The translations under genes were made by a program, and so were the position numbers. A stretch of DNA of 64,000 nucleotides from positions 5,816,490 through 5,880,489 of the forward strand of contig NC_060892.1 in assembly GCF_014805685.1 (NCBI RefSeq), in the 5' to 3' direction. Shown here piece by piece: positions 46,404 through 60,400 of this stretch. Below the pieces are notes generated by a model that searched no databases, had not been told where the DNA came from, and saw only the letters and a list, made by a program, of their open reading frames with translations. Numbering within the stretch: position 1 is the first letter of the stretch; each line of letters opens with the position of its first letter. This stretch comes from Silurus meridionalis (lineage: Eukaryota > Chordata > Actinopteri > Siluriformes > Siluridae).

Positions 46404-46447
<44 letters not shown>

Positions 46448-48199
46448 ACAGGGTTTTACACTAACCACCAGGCTTTTGGAGGAGATTATGATGTTAGAAA
46501 CTAGAAATATTTACATGCACACATTATTCATTTCTGGAGTCTTAATTGTTGAGGAGGAGACAATGAAAGCTATCATAACAACAAACAAGCATTAGATTCT
46601 CCTGGTGATTAAATCAACATGCCGTATCTACACACACACACCAGTACATTAGACAAGTGATCTGTCAAAGTATTATATCCATAATGTTTTGCACCACTGT
46701 TCTTTGCTTCGGAAGTCTAAACAACAATCGTGATTGTTTTCTTATTTATGTGTATATATTTGGACATTACATTTAACATTTAGACCCCGTTTTCGGGTAT
46801 AATAACCTCTATTTTTCTGGGACGTTCCACTAGATTTCGAAGTGTATTTGTGCTTATCCCACCACAAGGCTGTTAGTAAAGTCAGGACCTGATGTAGGCA
46901 AGGTGAGGAGGCATATAGGTGCAGTCGGCATTCCAATTCATCCCAAAAAGTATAAGAGGGTTTTGTCGGAGCTCTATAACAGGTCACTCGGATGTTTCAT
47001 ACTTACATGGATCTGGCTTTATCAAATAGCTTTACAGGTACGAACTCACCAGGACTTGAGCATTTTTCAAAGGAATGTATTGCAGCCGTTTCGCAAGCCT
47101 GAAGTTTTATTTCAAGCCAGGGCACAATGATGATTGTGACTCCTTTTTATGAAACATCAGAACAAACTGTTATGTCTTGTTTGTATCAAACATAATTATG
47201 GCATTTGACTTGACAGTAGATGTTGAAATGGTTATTACCTTTACTAGCCGTAAGGAAAATTATTATTTTTTACACTGTTCTTTAGTCATCACTCACAGTT
47301 GATGCAATGCCTACATTTTAGATAGTAGAGTATTCTGCTTTCCTGATGTAGCCCTGGAGTGGGTTTAGTAATAGATGATGCATCAAAAATCTATCACAAT
47401 ACCAAGTTGCATTTCTGTAATATTTAGTTACACACTTGTAATAACCTGTTTATTAAAAAAGAAAATTTTTTTAATACTTAAAAAAAAAAAAAAAACTTTT
47501 AAGGTTTTAGGACAAAAATCTTTAACTCCATCCATCCATCCATCCATCCATCCATCCATCCATCCATCACCATAAAAGTTAACGATGTGATGCATCGATA
47601 TAAAAACAAAAAAAATGCATCAGATACCAGTTGGCATTTGTATCGCAATGCATAATTTTTTAACATTTGCATCGGTAAAAGCCGATTAATTTATATATAA
47701 TTATTAGATGTTCTATACTTGATTTTATTTTTTTTTTTAAGTGACGATATCGCCGATATTTGATATGTACCGTAATTTCCGGACTATTAAGTGCACCCAA
47801 ATATAAGCCGCACCCACTGAATTTGACAAAAATTTTTATTTTGAACATAAATAAGCCGCACCTGTCTATAAGCTGCAGGTGTCTACACTGAAACTAATGA
47901 ACTTTACACAGGCTTTAACGAAAGACAGTGTCTGTTACACGGCTTGTATTTAAATAGTAGCCTACCAAGAAAGTCATGGTTCACTGTCTTCCTCCTTCCT
48001 TTCACAACAATTTCTCTCTCGAGTTTATCTTTTGGCATCGTCGTGTGTTTAAAAATCACCATCGGTGAATCTTTTCTCCCGATGTCGTGCAGCTCAGAAC
48101 ACAGGTGAACTGTTGTTTTATGCCTGGTTGTTTTCAGCGTGATGAATGATTCGCATTTCCTGTAGACAGTCCGAGTGAGCGGCAGGTCAAACGTCAGAG

Positions 48200-48249
<50 letters not shown>

Positions 48250-48930
48250 ACTCCAAGATACCAAATTAGTCTTGCTATGTATATTATAGTCGTATCACCC
48301 AACCCTTGGGGAAAAAATGGGTGTAGTGGATTGAAAGATTGGGATCTATGGGATGTGGTTTGAAAGATAAGAATGGACATGGAGAAAAGAAAGGAAGTAA
48401 AGATATGAGCAGCTGATGGTGCAGCTGTACTTCCCCACCTTTAAATCACCATCTAATGCTGGATTTCGAACACATGGCACACGACTTAAATTCTCTAAGA
48501 TGACTGTTTATCAGCTACTTCAGCTTCTAAAGGAAAGAGATTGTTACAGAGAATAAACGCAATTCGTTCAATTACACATACGAAATGAAACCCAAGGCAA
48601 AGTGCATGAGCCGACATTCAGCGAAACATTCTAGGCCCCTGGTATAATATCTGCCTCTACTGATCTGACCAACTGCCTGTCCAGTTAGACCTGGCATTTT
48701 TTGTTTTTCACTGGTTACTTGTGATAGTTTTTTATACACCGTTTGTGCTGGAGGAAGAGAGTCATCCCCGTATATTGTGTCAGGTTTCAGCCAGAAATGT
48801 CCTGTACGGATCATTTCCTATTTTTTGATTGCATGGTCTGCTAGTGAAACTTAGAAATGAGACTCACCATGATCACACTACACTTCTCATTTCATTGACT
48901 CCCATTCCCATGTGTACAGCTGAGACCGGA

Positions 48931-48989
<59 letters not shown>

Positions 48990-50659
48990 CAACAAAGTGA
49001 GAATTCGTATCACATGAAGACGAGTGACCGATCAATATATCGCAGCATGACTTCTTCAGAAATGACAAGATGACGAAACACTGATTTTGGCGAATCACAG
49101 CGTCCGGTTTTATACAACTTTAACATAATATGAAATCAACATTAAAAAAATTGCTCCTTGTTTGAACAAATGGTACATGAACAAATTTAATAATTTAACA
49201 TTGTCATACCGCTGAAATTATCTCGAAAAATGTCACATGCTGAAAGTCTTGTGTGACAGTAGTTTAAAGAAATAACGAAAAAACAGCTGCTTTCTTCTCT
49301 GCTGCTAGAACATCAGCTTTATCAATTACCTATTTTTCAGCCAGAGCAATGACACAGATGAGCGGTTCGCTTTTCTTCTGTCTGGGATGCATTAAGACCC
49401 ATTTGCATTCACACTGCAAATGAAATGTGGTCATATACCTCCCAGTTCACCTCTAAAAGAACTTTAAGTGGTTTATAAGGGTCAATACATCTCTTGGGAC
49501 ATACATCTAGTTCTCACCTGTACTTTCCACCTAAGATCAGATTACTTGGGTCACATAATTACTCATTTACAGTCAGCATTACTCATGCAGGCGGAACGTC
49601 CACATTTACGGTATTTGGCAGACACCCTTATAATGATCTCATTTGCTACCAGTGGTGCTAACTGGTGCTATTCCAACCACGTGTGTTACCACACGTCTGC
49701 GGAGTAAAAACAAGGAGCACATGTGAAATTCTGCATGAAACTGGTCAAAGCTTTACTTTTGACATTTGAGTGGTACACGAGCTTCATGAACATCCCTGGA
49801 AGACAACGAGAGATCGGGAAGACCCTCAACAATACACGCAATCTCACTTCCACCCACCCTACTCGCCAGACACCGTTTTGTCACCGTTGCGGCGATCCAG
49901 TACGAATCGCAGAAGGTGCTTGACACTCTTCCGAAAAGAAGACCTCTCTGACATCTTCCAGAAGTGGCAGGAACGCTGGGAACGCTGTATTGCTTTGCAA
50001 GGGGACTATTTTGAAGGTGATGGCATGTAAACTTAGATAAAGTATTTTCTTGTAAACAGAGCTCGTGTCAACACTTTTTAAAACCATTTCATACAACTAC
50101 TAGGTTTGAGTTGAGGGCCTTGCTTAAGGGCCCAGCAGCGGCAGCCTGGGACAGTGCCAGGATTTAAACTGATGATCTTCCATTACAAACTTTTGACCAC
50201 TGAGGCACCACTTCCCCACATCCATTCTCTTAATCACAAGGAGTTTGCTTGCATTCTAACGTAACTGACACTAAAGACTCCTTCCATTAAATGTAACCAT
50301 ATAATTATACATATAATATTTACACTGGATGATTTAATCCATTTTGGTAGAGTTGTGGTATAGAATATTGGGATGAGGATTGAGCAAGATTTAAAGGCAG
50401 TGTGGTATAAATGTAAAAAAAACAAAACAAAGCCTTTCTTGATGAAAGGACCTCAAGCGATTTCTGGTTCAGGCATCGACGCATAGAAATGTGAAATAGT
50501 TTTAAAAAGATGACGTGCATTAAATCATGTGTTTCACCATCCATGGAGAAATGAAATCATTTGGTTTGCATAGTTAGCAGGCTGCAGGGAAACTGCTGCT
50601 CTCATCTCACCTGATTGTGAAATGTTGCAACACTTTGTCACACAGATCTCTTCACAGAC

Positions 50660-50725
<66 letters not shown>

Positions 50726-53700
50726 GGGACTAAACTCATATGACTGCCTTGGAAGTGTAAAAGAACAGGGTTCTTCTAACTAACAGCTGAGAGTATCATA
50801 AGATCAGCTGATTGAATTCGCCCTCTGTGGTTAGATATGCCATTAAACGTAGGGCTGTGTCTCAAATGGAGCATTATCAGGAATGGGCAAATGATACATT
50901 TGTCAGCTGAAGTTATGTCTAATGTAGTGTAACCAGGACATCTGTAGAATATAAACACCTGAAAATGGGAATGATTGAACTCATAATGCTACTTTAAACC
51001 ACGCAGAAGCCACAGCTAGCATTCTGGACAAGAAACACGCTAGTTTCCAGTTTATAGCGAACCCTCTTTAGACAGCTAGCTGCATTACAGGCTAATTTCA
51101 GAGAACAAAAAATAGTGTATGGCTTGTATAACTTATGTTCTCTACTTTATCTCTAAAACTGTTTAAAGTAGTTTAAAGTAGTTATCTTTTTACTTTAGTT
51201 AAATGCTGCTAAAAGGAAACGAACCAAGTTAGTTGTGGCTTGTCGAGCGATTGTAAATTCTTATTTTATTCCGCTTCACATCTTAATGCCTTTTTCCGTA
51301 CAACTTAAGTTTCAGTGTTTTTCCGTTTTATTTATTTTTTTTTTTTTATTGGATTTATAGGTAAGTTCAGGTAAAACTTTTTTATATACTATTAAATGTT
51401 TAGCAAATTAAAAAATTATTTGGAGTTTTTAGCTTTGATTATGTAAAAAATTTATTAAAGATGGAAAAATAAAATAAGTTTTGACACTCAAGTATTCCAC
51501 AGATGGCTTATTCCATGCATTCGAGCTTCTTCAGTCTGTTAACCTTGTAACCTTCTCAGACACACAGTGTATCCTGGATGTGTGTTGAGATTGGGGTGTG
51601 TGTGTGTGTCCTGTCCTACTCACTTCCATTCAGGAGGCTGAGTAACAGACGAACAGCTGCTAAGGAATGCATAACGTCAGACATTGCTTTCTCTATACTA
51701 CACACACACACACCATCTGTTTCCCTCTGTCTTTCATTTACACACTTTCCTACGAACCTGCACACACATTCTCGCATTATTGATGGCCAGACTGAACTAA
51801 GACCAAGCACATTCCAGGATGTCAGATTTCCATTTAGCCACTCCCACAAAACTCCAAATGACAACTAGCTATGTCCCGCTGTCCTGGAGCACAGTATGAG
51901 CAACAGACCGAACATGTGCAGTTGTCTTGGGGAAGCATGTGTGCCCATGCCTGACCATGCCTGTTTGGGTGGTAATGCATGATTTGGCCAATAGAAATTG
52001 TGAAGGATATTTGTTTGTTTATTTTTAATATAATTAATCTGAATAAATGCGAAACAGATTCTCTAAAATAAGGTCAAGGCCAAGCAAAGTGCATAAATGG
52101 TACACCATTGCATTTAGCCAAAGTGCATGTATCGATGATGACTAAGGTAAAAGGAATCTGAGCTTTGTATGGTGTACGAAACCAGGGGAAGGAATCTTCT
52201 GTCTCCTCAGATCTTTGGGTTGAACTTGTCTCTGAGTTTTTAATGTTTCTAATCTGATATTGTATCGAATTACTGTCAGACCCTGTCGGAAAATTCCGAA
52301 AGGTATTATCGATTGAAATATTAAGCGGACGGCAAAATATGCTCAGTCAGAGCGGAGTCGTGAGTGTAAAGGCCTCACAGCATAAGCAGTGTACACACTG
52401 GTGCACTACACATGGCTAATCAAAATTCCCTAATATGGGCTTTTAATTGTTTATTCATTCGTTCATTTGGCAGTACTTCAATATTTGTGTGTGTTTGTGT
52501 ACGTGTCAGCGTGTCCTGTTACACTTTAGAGCTTGGTTGCTCCTGTAAAAACGTTCTGGCCGCTTCATAAAAACAACCCGTGACTGGGTTTTCCCTTCAT
52601 CACATCCAATAATATTATGTTCTAGAGCTCTGACCTCAACCCCATTGAACATTATAACCCTGACTGCACCCAAGGCCACCTCACGTACCTGACTTTATTA
52701 ACACCCTTGTAGATGAAAGCGCACAAATGTCCATAAGCACACTCCAAAATTTAGTGGAACATCTCCGCAGAGTAGAGGTTATTATAACAACATACATAAA
52801 TGTGGAATGGGATGTTCAAAAAGCACATACCAACCTTATGATTTACATTCCATTATTGGCATTTGACAGACTTTATTTAGCGACTTACATTTATCTCATT
52901 TATACAACCATGGGGGTTAAATCCAAAGTCCAATGCATTAACCACTAAGCTATCACCTCCACATCCGGTGTCCACAAACTTTTGTCCATAAAGTAATGCC
53001 ACCATATAATTGCTCCTGAGAAACCGAAATAGAAAACCATTTCACTCATTTGTAAAATAACCGAGCAAAAAAACAAGACCTGACAAATCGGAATAATATC
53101 ATGATATTAAATATGTACATTAACCATAATTAATTCATATTTAATATATAAGCCTTTTAATAATATTGTACTTTGCCCCTTAACAAAGATTTAATCTTGT
53201 TTTAGTTTGGATGATAGTAAATTTGCTACCATTGTTTTCGTCAGCACAGAGTGAAGCATCCTGAGACCGAAATCGCCCTGATCAGCAGAAACAGTGTGAG
53301 AATCTACCATGGGTACAGATAACATCCTACAGATATGGGTTCATTTGATCCCACACTGTAATAAAGCTGACTTGTCCTGTAAAAAAGAAAACAAATGTTT
53401 GGATAATTATCACACACACACACTTATTCTCAATAGCAGGTTTAGTGCCAAACCTTAACTCACATATTATTGTGATTTAAAAAATATTTCCAGCCTCCAT
53501 TTTTCACATTTATAAGATACACAAGTTTTTATTTACACAAATTTTACAGGTTGAAAACAAAGTTATGTACAGAATTGTAATTTTCTGTTTTTTAAAGGTA
53601 CAATATAATATTTATCCATTTTACAACTTTGTAAATTTTTTATTTTATTTTTTTTATAATTTTAAATGCGATAAACAATTTACATACAATTGTAACATTA

Positions 53701-56700
53701 ATTAACATTATTTCAAATAATTATAATATAACAAATACTGTATCTTTACCACATAAGGAGAAGGTGACTGGTATTTTATATTATAATAGCCGGGACAATA
53801 GATGGATGGATTGATTGATAGAGATGTAGATAATTCATTAATAATTCAACCGTGATGATGCTCATAATTAATAGGACTTAATTATATTTGCATTGTTTTT
53901 GTTAGGTTTTTTTAGTAGGTGGGACATGGAGCAGGCTGGCTGTAGCTTAGAGCTGATCGAATGACATTATAAATTAAACAGTTTTATAAGAAAATTAATT
54001 CCTCACTTAAATACAAGCCACGTTTCTGATTCACACCGATGTAAAAGCAACATGTCCGTGTAGAGGAAGGAAGAAAATCCTTCCTATCATGTGTGCCGCC
54101 ATGTTCAAGGTTACATTCAGCAGTTCGGCAGTTCAAGGTCACTTTTTGTTCACACAGCAAACAACAAAGAGACGGGTGACTGTTTATTTTTTAAGGACAG
54201 GACTCTGGGGGCAGGCAAATTGAAAGGACTTTATTTTTAATTTTTTTTTTATTTTTTTGGCATAATTATTTTGGATGACTAATCATAAATGTTTTTTTGA
54301 CGCTTTTGACCAGTTCTGGGAAGTCTGGGCTAAAATGTAAAATGACTATAAGTAAGGTCTAAAAGGAAATGATCTTAGAATAAGCTCGTAAATATAAACC
54401 TTCCCATCATGAGCCATCTTTAGGTTGCGCCAGCTCCAGTCGTGTCCCACCTCATGAAGATTATGGACCTTCAAATAAGTAGATGCCGACCCCTCAAACA
54501 TCCCGAACCATCTAGAGACGTACAATCGCCATTTAAATCTCGCTTCATGTAGAGTTTAGACATTGGACCTCTTTGAGTGATTAAAGGCTCTGGCATGGAG
54601 GAGTTGGTGTTGGATCTATGATGATCTAAAATGTTGAACTATTTTATGAGTTGCTCAGTACCTCCTGGTTCCACAACATCAACTGACTGTATAAGACTGT
54701 AGAAAGGACATTACTCACAATCTCACACTTCAGTGTTTTATAATGTTTTCTACGATTTATAATCTCACACTTGATATCACCCAAATAAGGCTGGGTTCCC
54801 TTTTTTGAGTCTGGTTCCTTTCAAGGTTTTTTCCTCATAACATCTAAGGGAGTTTTTCCTTTTCCAAACACAACGTCGAAGCTGCTGTTCTAGAGAATTC
54901 CACAGAGCTGGAGTAAAAAACGGCATGTAACGGCATGAGAAAAATCAGTATTTCTTGCTTGGTTAATGAAGAGCATGGTTGCCTCTCAGTAACAGACATT
55001 ATTAAGGGAATTTCTTTTCTTTTTTTTTTTTTTTTCTGAGGTGATGTTCCACTAGATTTTGGAGTGTGCTTGTGAACATCTGTGGTCATTCAACCTCGAG
55101 GGTGTAACGTCAGATACTGATGTAGGTGAGGTGAGGAGACCTGGGCTGCAGTCAGCATTCACATTTATTCTAAAGGTGTTTAATAAGGTTTAGGTCAGAA
55201 CACGATAGTAGGAAATCTTCCACTCTATCCCATGTAAAGCAGATCTTCATGGAGCTGGTTTTGTGCACAGGGACATTTTCATGCTGGAACAGGTTTGGGT
55301 CTCCTAGTTTGAGTGAGGGGGGGGAATATTATTCTAAATATCTAAAGACATGTGCCTCCAAATTTGTGGAAAGACCAAATTTTAATGGAAAAGGCAGGTG
55401 TCCTGGTACATTTGTCCATATACTGTATATATGTCATGCTCTGTTATTCTTAAATAGTTTTTTATTCAGTAATGAATTTAATTGAGATTAATCAATGCCT
55501 CCCTCTACTCTTTCTCCATCTAGGCCAGAGGACGCTGCAGCACAGTGGAGATGTTCTGGAGACCCAGGTGGTTGTGAACCCATCACACAGTTTGGTGTGT
55601 TTAGAGGTCAGTCAGCCCTAATCTGTGTGTGTGTGTGTGTGTGATGTGTTCAATTATTGTAAGAATTTCTTAACTAAATCCAGGTGAACAATGTGCGATT
55701 ATGGCCACGGTTTGTTGTCTGAAACAAATTTTGAAAATCTACCAGTAACTAATAACTAGTCTTTGATCTCTGTTTTGACATGTTCATCGCCAGCCGATTG
55801 TTGGCTTTGCAATCATATTTTTCCTCCGATTAAATTCTAGCAGCAGCAAAATATTTCAGACTCTTTCCCGCCGTTTGACTTTTCCTATGACGAGCGTCAA
55901 ACCAAGAACCAATAGGAGCGCCGAACCTGATGTCGCAATTGGCGCAACAACTTCAAACCACCTCAGGGAAAATGTCAAAACGAGTCAAGTGGACAGTACA
56001 TTAAGAAGAGAAACTAAGTTGGTTATGGAGGGAACAGGAGTGTTTTTTGATGAAGGATTGTCATGAACAAAATGAACACCACGGATTGTTTTTGTTTGCT
56101 GCGAACTACCATTAGTGAGAGAACATGGTTCTGAATGTGTCACAGATTTTAATCTTTTAATTGGGTGCTTCAGTTTTTGACTGTCCTACAGTCTGTCATT
56201 ATTATAACTGAGATCATACAGTGTGACACGGGGATCATGTTCATAGAGTCTGATGAGCAACAAAGTATATTAAAAGTCCCACAGTCTACTTTACATAAAA
56301 TCTATACATTTGATGATCTCCTTGATGCATTCTGTTGAAGAATAAACATAATTTTTCCATTTTTATTCCTTCAGTAATGATTTTGTGGAGGTCTGAGAAA
56401 AATAATCAGATGTTGCTCTGTCTAATTTCTGACAGGAAAAAAATAGAAAAATAAATCAGGCTTGAACAAAAATTGAGTATTTGGTAATTAACATACGTTG
56501 ACACTTCGTATCTTAATTACACTGTTGTGGGGGGTCCCCTATTTGCCCCAATTTTGTTATAAACTAATCTAATCTAGTTTACTAAAAAAATCTAATTTGG
56601 ATCACTTTATTATGAATTGTGGCAAAAAAAATGGACAGTATCGCTTTGGGCAATATTTCAATATTGGTTCTGAATGCAGAAGTGTGAGGATTGTTTTTTG

Positions 56701-57368
56701 TAAAGTTACATTCATGGAAATGTGCAAAATTTGATAATTTATTCATTAGTAAATGCTCAGCGCCATACAAGTGGTTTGTAACATACACAAAATAAATTAA
56801 AAAAAAGGTTTAGTAAATAAAAATATCTTCGCCTTGGCATCTAATTGCAGATCACGTTTTGCAATGAGACTTTTTAACATACACGGTGGAAAATGCAGGT
56901 TAATTTTGCTCAGATTGTTGGATGTGCTGTAGTGTCAGAATGTCCTGCACAGTTACATCATTATCAAAACAGAGAGCTTGTAGAATAAATATTCAATCTT
57001 GTGGTTAAAATGAAGGCATTGCACAAACGTGTCCATTCAGGAAATTCTGTTTTCAATGCTTTACACAGTGGAAAAGTCATAATTTGATTTGGGGGTTTTC
57101 CCCGGTCGCAACAAAATAGTCAAATATTCATAATTGAATATTTTGTGCTGTAACATATCATCTGGTGAACTGTTAATTTATGTTTTCTGGTTTCGTTTTG
57201 TATTTCCCAGGTCCGTCGGCTTATTACTGACGTGTCTCGTCACAAGCTGCTGATTCTGGCCGGACAGTGTGTGGAAGATTCTGGCGACCTTGTGTTACAA
57301 ACGGGTTGCTTTTCCCTTAATGACTTTATCCAGATATTTGCTCATGAGGAGGTGAGGAACTGGTATAG

Positions 57369-57436
<68 letters not shown>

Positions 57437-60400
57437 ATACCTCTCTGGTTATGGTGTGAAAATTGCTTCATGAAATCTTAAATCTTTTTTTATTCTAATG
57501 CAGATTGGTGAGATGTTGAGCTCGGCTGACCCTACACACAAAGCAAGCCTTACACTGAGTTGCCCCTTATCTGGTTCATGGAAAAGCTCCATGTTGGAGA
57601 AGCACAATTTGCAAGACTTTATTGAAATCAAGACCAACCCACCATCAGTGCTGCCTGAAATGGAAGGCCTGCAGGAGTTTACAGAGTACCTTTCTGAGTC
57701 TCTCGAACCTCGGTTAGCTTTCGAGCTCCTTGAGCCTCCTAGCACGGTCGGCTTTCTAAAACTGTCCCGTCCCTGCTGCTATGTGTTTCCTGGTGGTAGA
57801 GGAGACTCCGCCTTCTTTGCTGTGAACGGTTTTAATGTCTTGGTCAATGGTGGGTCAAATTCACGCTCATGTTTCTGGAAACTGGTGAGACATTTGGACA
57901 GGGTGGACTCAATACTTCTGACACACATTGGTGCGGATAACTTGCCAGGTATGAACAGCTTCCTTCGGAGAAAAACGGTAGAGCAGGAAGAAGAGGATTC
58001 AGCTGGTTCCCAGAGCAATGAAGACTGGCAGAGGAACTTAATATCTCCAGAAATCGGGGTTGCGTTCCTTAATGCCCCTGAAAGACTTAAGACACTTCAA
58101 GGTGATCCGAAGGTCTTGCGCGGCTGTGATCAGGTTTCACTTACACTACAGTATCTAGAACGTTTATCAATTTCTCCAGAATCCCTCAGTCGTCCTAACA
58201 GTCCAAATATTGACCCGCTGATCCTTTTTCAGAAGATGGGTGTCGGCCGTTTGGAACTGTATGTTCTTAATCCAGTCAAAGGTAGTAAAGAACTAGAAAC
58301 TTTTATGCAAAAATGGCCCAGCTGTGTATCTGGTGTAAAGGGTTCAGAAATTCCTTTACCCTGCCTGGTTTCTATATGTGCACTGTTGGTATGGCATCCT
58401 GCTAACCCTCAAGAAAAAATTGTTCGTGTTCTTTTCCCTGGTTGCACACCACAGGCGAAAATATTTGAAGGGTTGGAGAAGTTGAAACATCTAGACTTTC
58501 TTAAGCACCCAGTGGTGAGTTTACATGATCTCGACTTATTGAAATCTGACAAGCAACCAAAGCGTACAGAGAGCAAAGAAAGCCTTAAGTCTCTCACCAA
58601 AGATTCGAGACCCGTGAGTGCCTTACTCGTCAAAGACAAAGTGAGCAGAGTTGACGTGAAGAAACAAGACACTAAAGTGAAACCCAAATCTATAACGGAA
58701 ACCGGAGTAAAAGAGAGTAAAGAAGTCGAGGAAAAAGCGAAGCCAAAAGACGATGCGAAACAAAGACTCTTTAAGCCATTGGTTAAAAAGGAGCCTGTTA
58801 AAGAGGAGAAAAAAGAAGTGAAGAAGAAAGAGGAACGGCCCTCAACCAGCCTTTCGACAAATCCTCCCAAGAAAGATGAAAATCTTGACAAAAAGAAGGA
58901 GTTAATAAAAAAAGACTTGGGACCCAAAACTAAAAAAGATGTTAAACCTGAAATAAAGAAGGAGATTAAGAAGGAGGCTAAACCAGAGGAGAAGAAAATG
59001 ACAACTAAGCCAGCTGTCAAGGACGCCAAAAAAGCCTCTGGAAGCGCATCTATCGAGATGAGGAAGCCAGCCAGCAAGAAAGATTCGGCAATCAGTAAAA
59101 AGGACAGTTTACCAAAAGGAATGAAGCCGAAACCAGAGAATAACGAAGCGCACATTCGGAAAACAAACTCTGACCAAAACTTGTCTGAGGTTATAAGTGC
59201 AGACGTTGAGAAGTTGAAATTGGAACATCGAGTATTGGATGAGGAAGGGAATTGTTTGGGTTCTGCCGCAGAAGGCACCGAGCAAACTAAGAAAGATGAA
59301 CATCAGTTAAACGGAGCCCAAAGTGGAACAGACTTTTCAGACACTCCAGAGAAATTTCGATGTACAGAGACATTATCTGCCTCACATTCTGCTCTGGGCT
59401 CTCCTTCACCACTTGCAAAGATTCCAAAAAATGAGAAGAGTGTCAATTTTGATCTCACACCAATGGAGCACGGGTTAATTGACGGAGTTCTTGAAACGGT
59501 CTCTCCAGCAAACAGTGCAGCATGGGTACCATTTTGCCAGTCACCTAAATATAATGATCAAGACACTGGTCCTGAAGATATTCATGAGGCAGTTAGTTCA
59601 AAGAGTCTCCCAGTTGCCAACTCCACTTCTTTTAAGGACAACATCCCAGATGTCTCATCCACAATCACATCCCTACCTGCTGAGGAAGGTTCTCCACACT
59701 CAACTGAGGTGGATAATTCTTTATCAGTTTCTTTCGAGCAAGTATTACCTCCTGTTGGACAATCAGAAGACTGCATATACACCAGTGGACACGATTCAAA
59801 AGCATCTATGTCATTACCTTTAAGGACATTACATAATGATGACCGAAACTGTAATGGTTCAGAGAAACCTCTCTCTGGCCCACAGTCTCTTTTCCCCGAT
59901 ATCCCACCTCATGATGTTGACCTTTGTTTGGTGTCACCTTGTGAATTCGAGCATCACAAATCTCCAGACAACCAAACGGGGTTACCTAGCCCAGGTCCTC
60001 CGAACTTCTCACCTGAGAGTGACCAGTCTGAAAAGTCAGCAAAATCACTTTTGCAGTGCAACAATAACAGCATCTGTAACTCTTCACAAGGCCAAGTGAC
60101 AACACTGACCTCTGTCAGTGACTCCTTTCCTACTGTCTCAGACTCCGATGTCCCGCCAGCTACCGGAGAATGTCCTTCAATTAGTGATGACTTGGATTCT
60201 GATGAGGAGTCTGCTGACCTTTTCCCACCCATTCTTCCACATGATCATCCCAGCAGTCACTCATTTCACATAGATCCATCACATTCCTCTCCAGATCCCC
60301 CTCCAGCACCAATGAAGGACTTGCCTCCCCTCCCACCTCAACCTGGCGCCTGCATGGTTGACCCCGAAGCTGATCCCCAAGGCAAGTCCTCCAAGAATGT

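Noticed and set aside
58409..59278. 289-codon minus-strand frame
   Set aside because: Shadow of the Lys/Glu-rich region of map1b exon 5 (AAG/GAG read backwards gives Leu/Phe/Ser).
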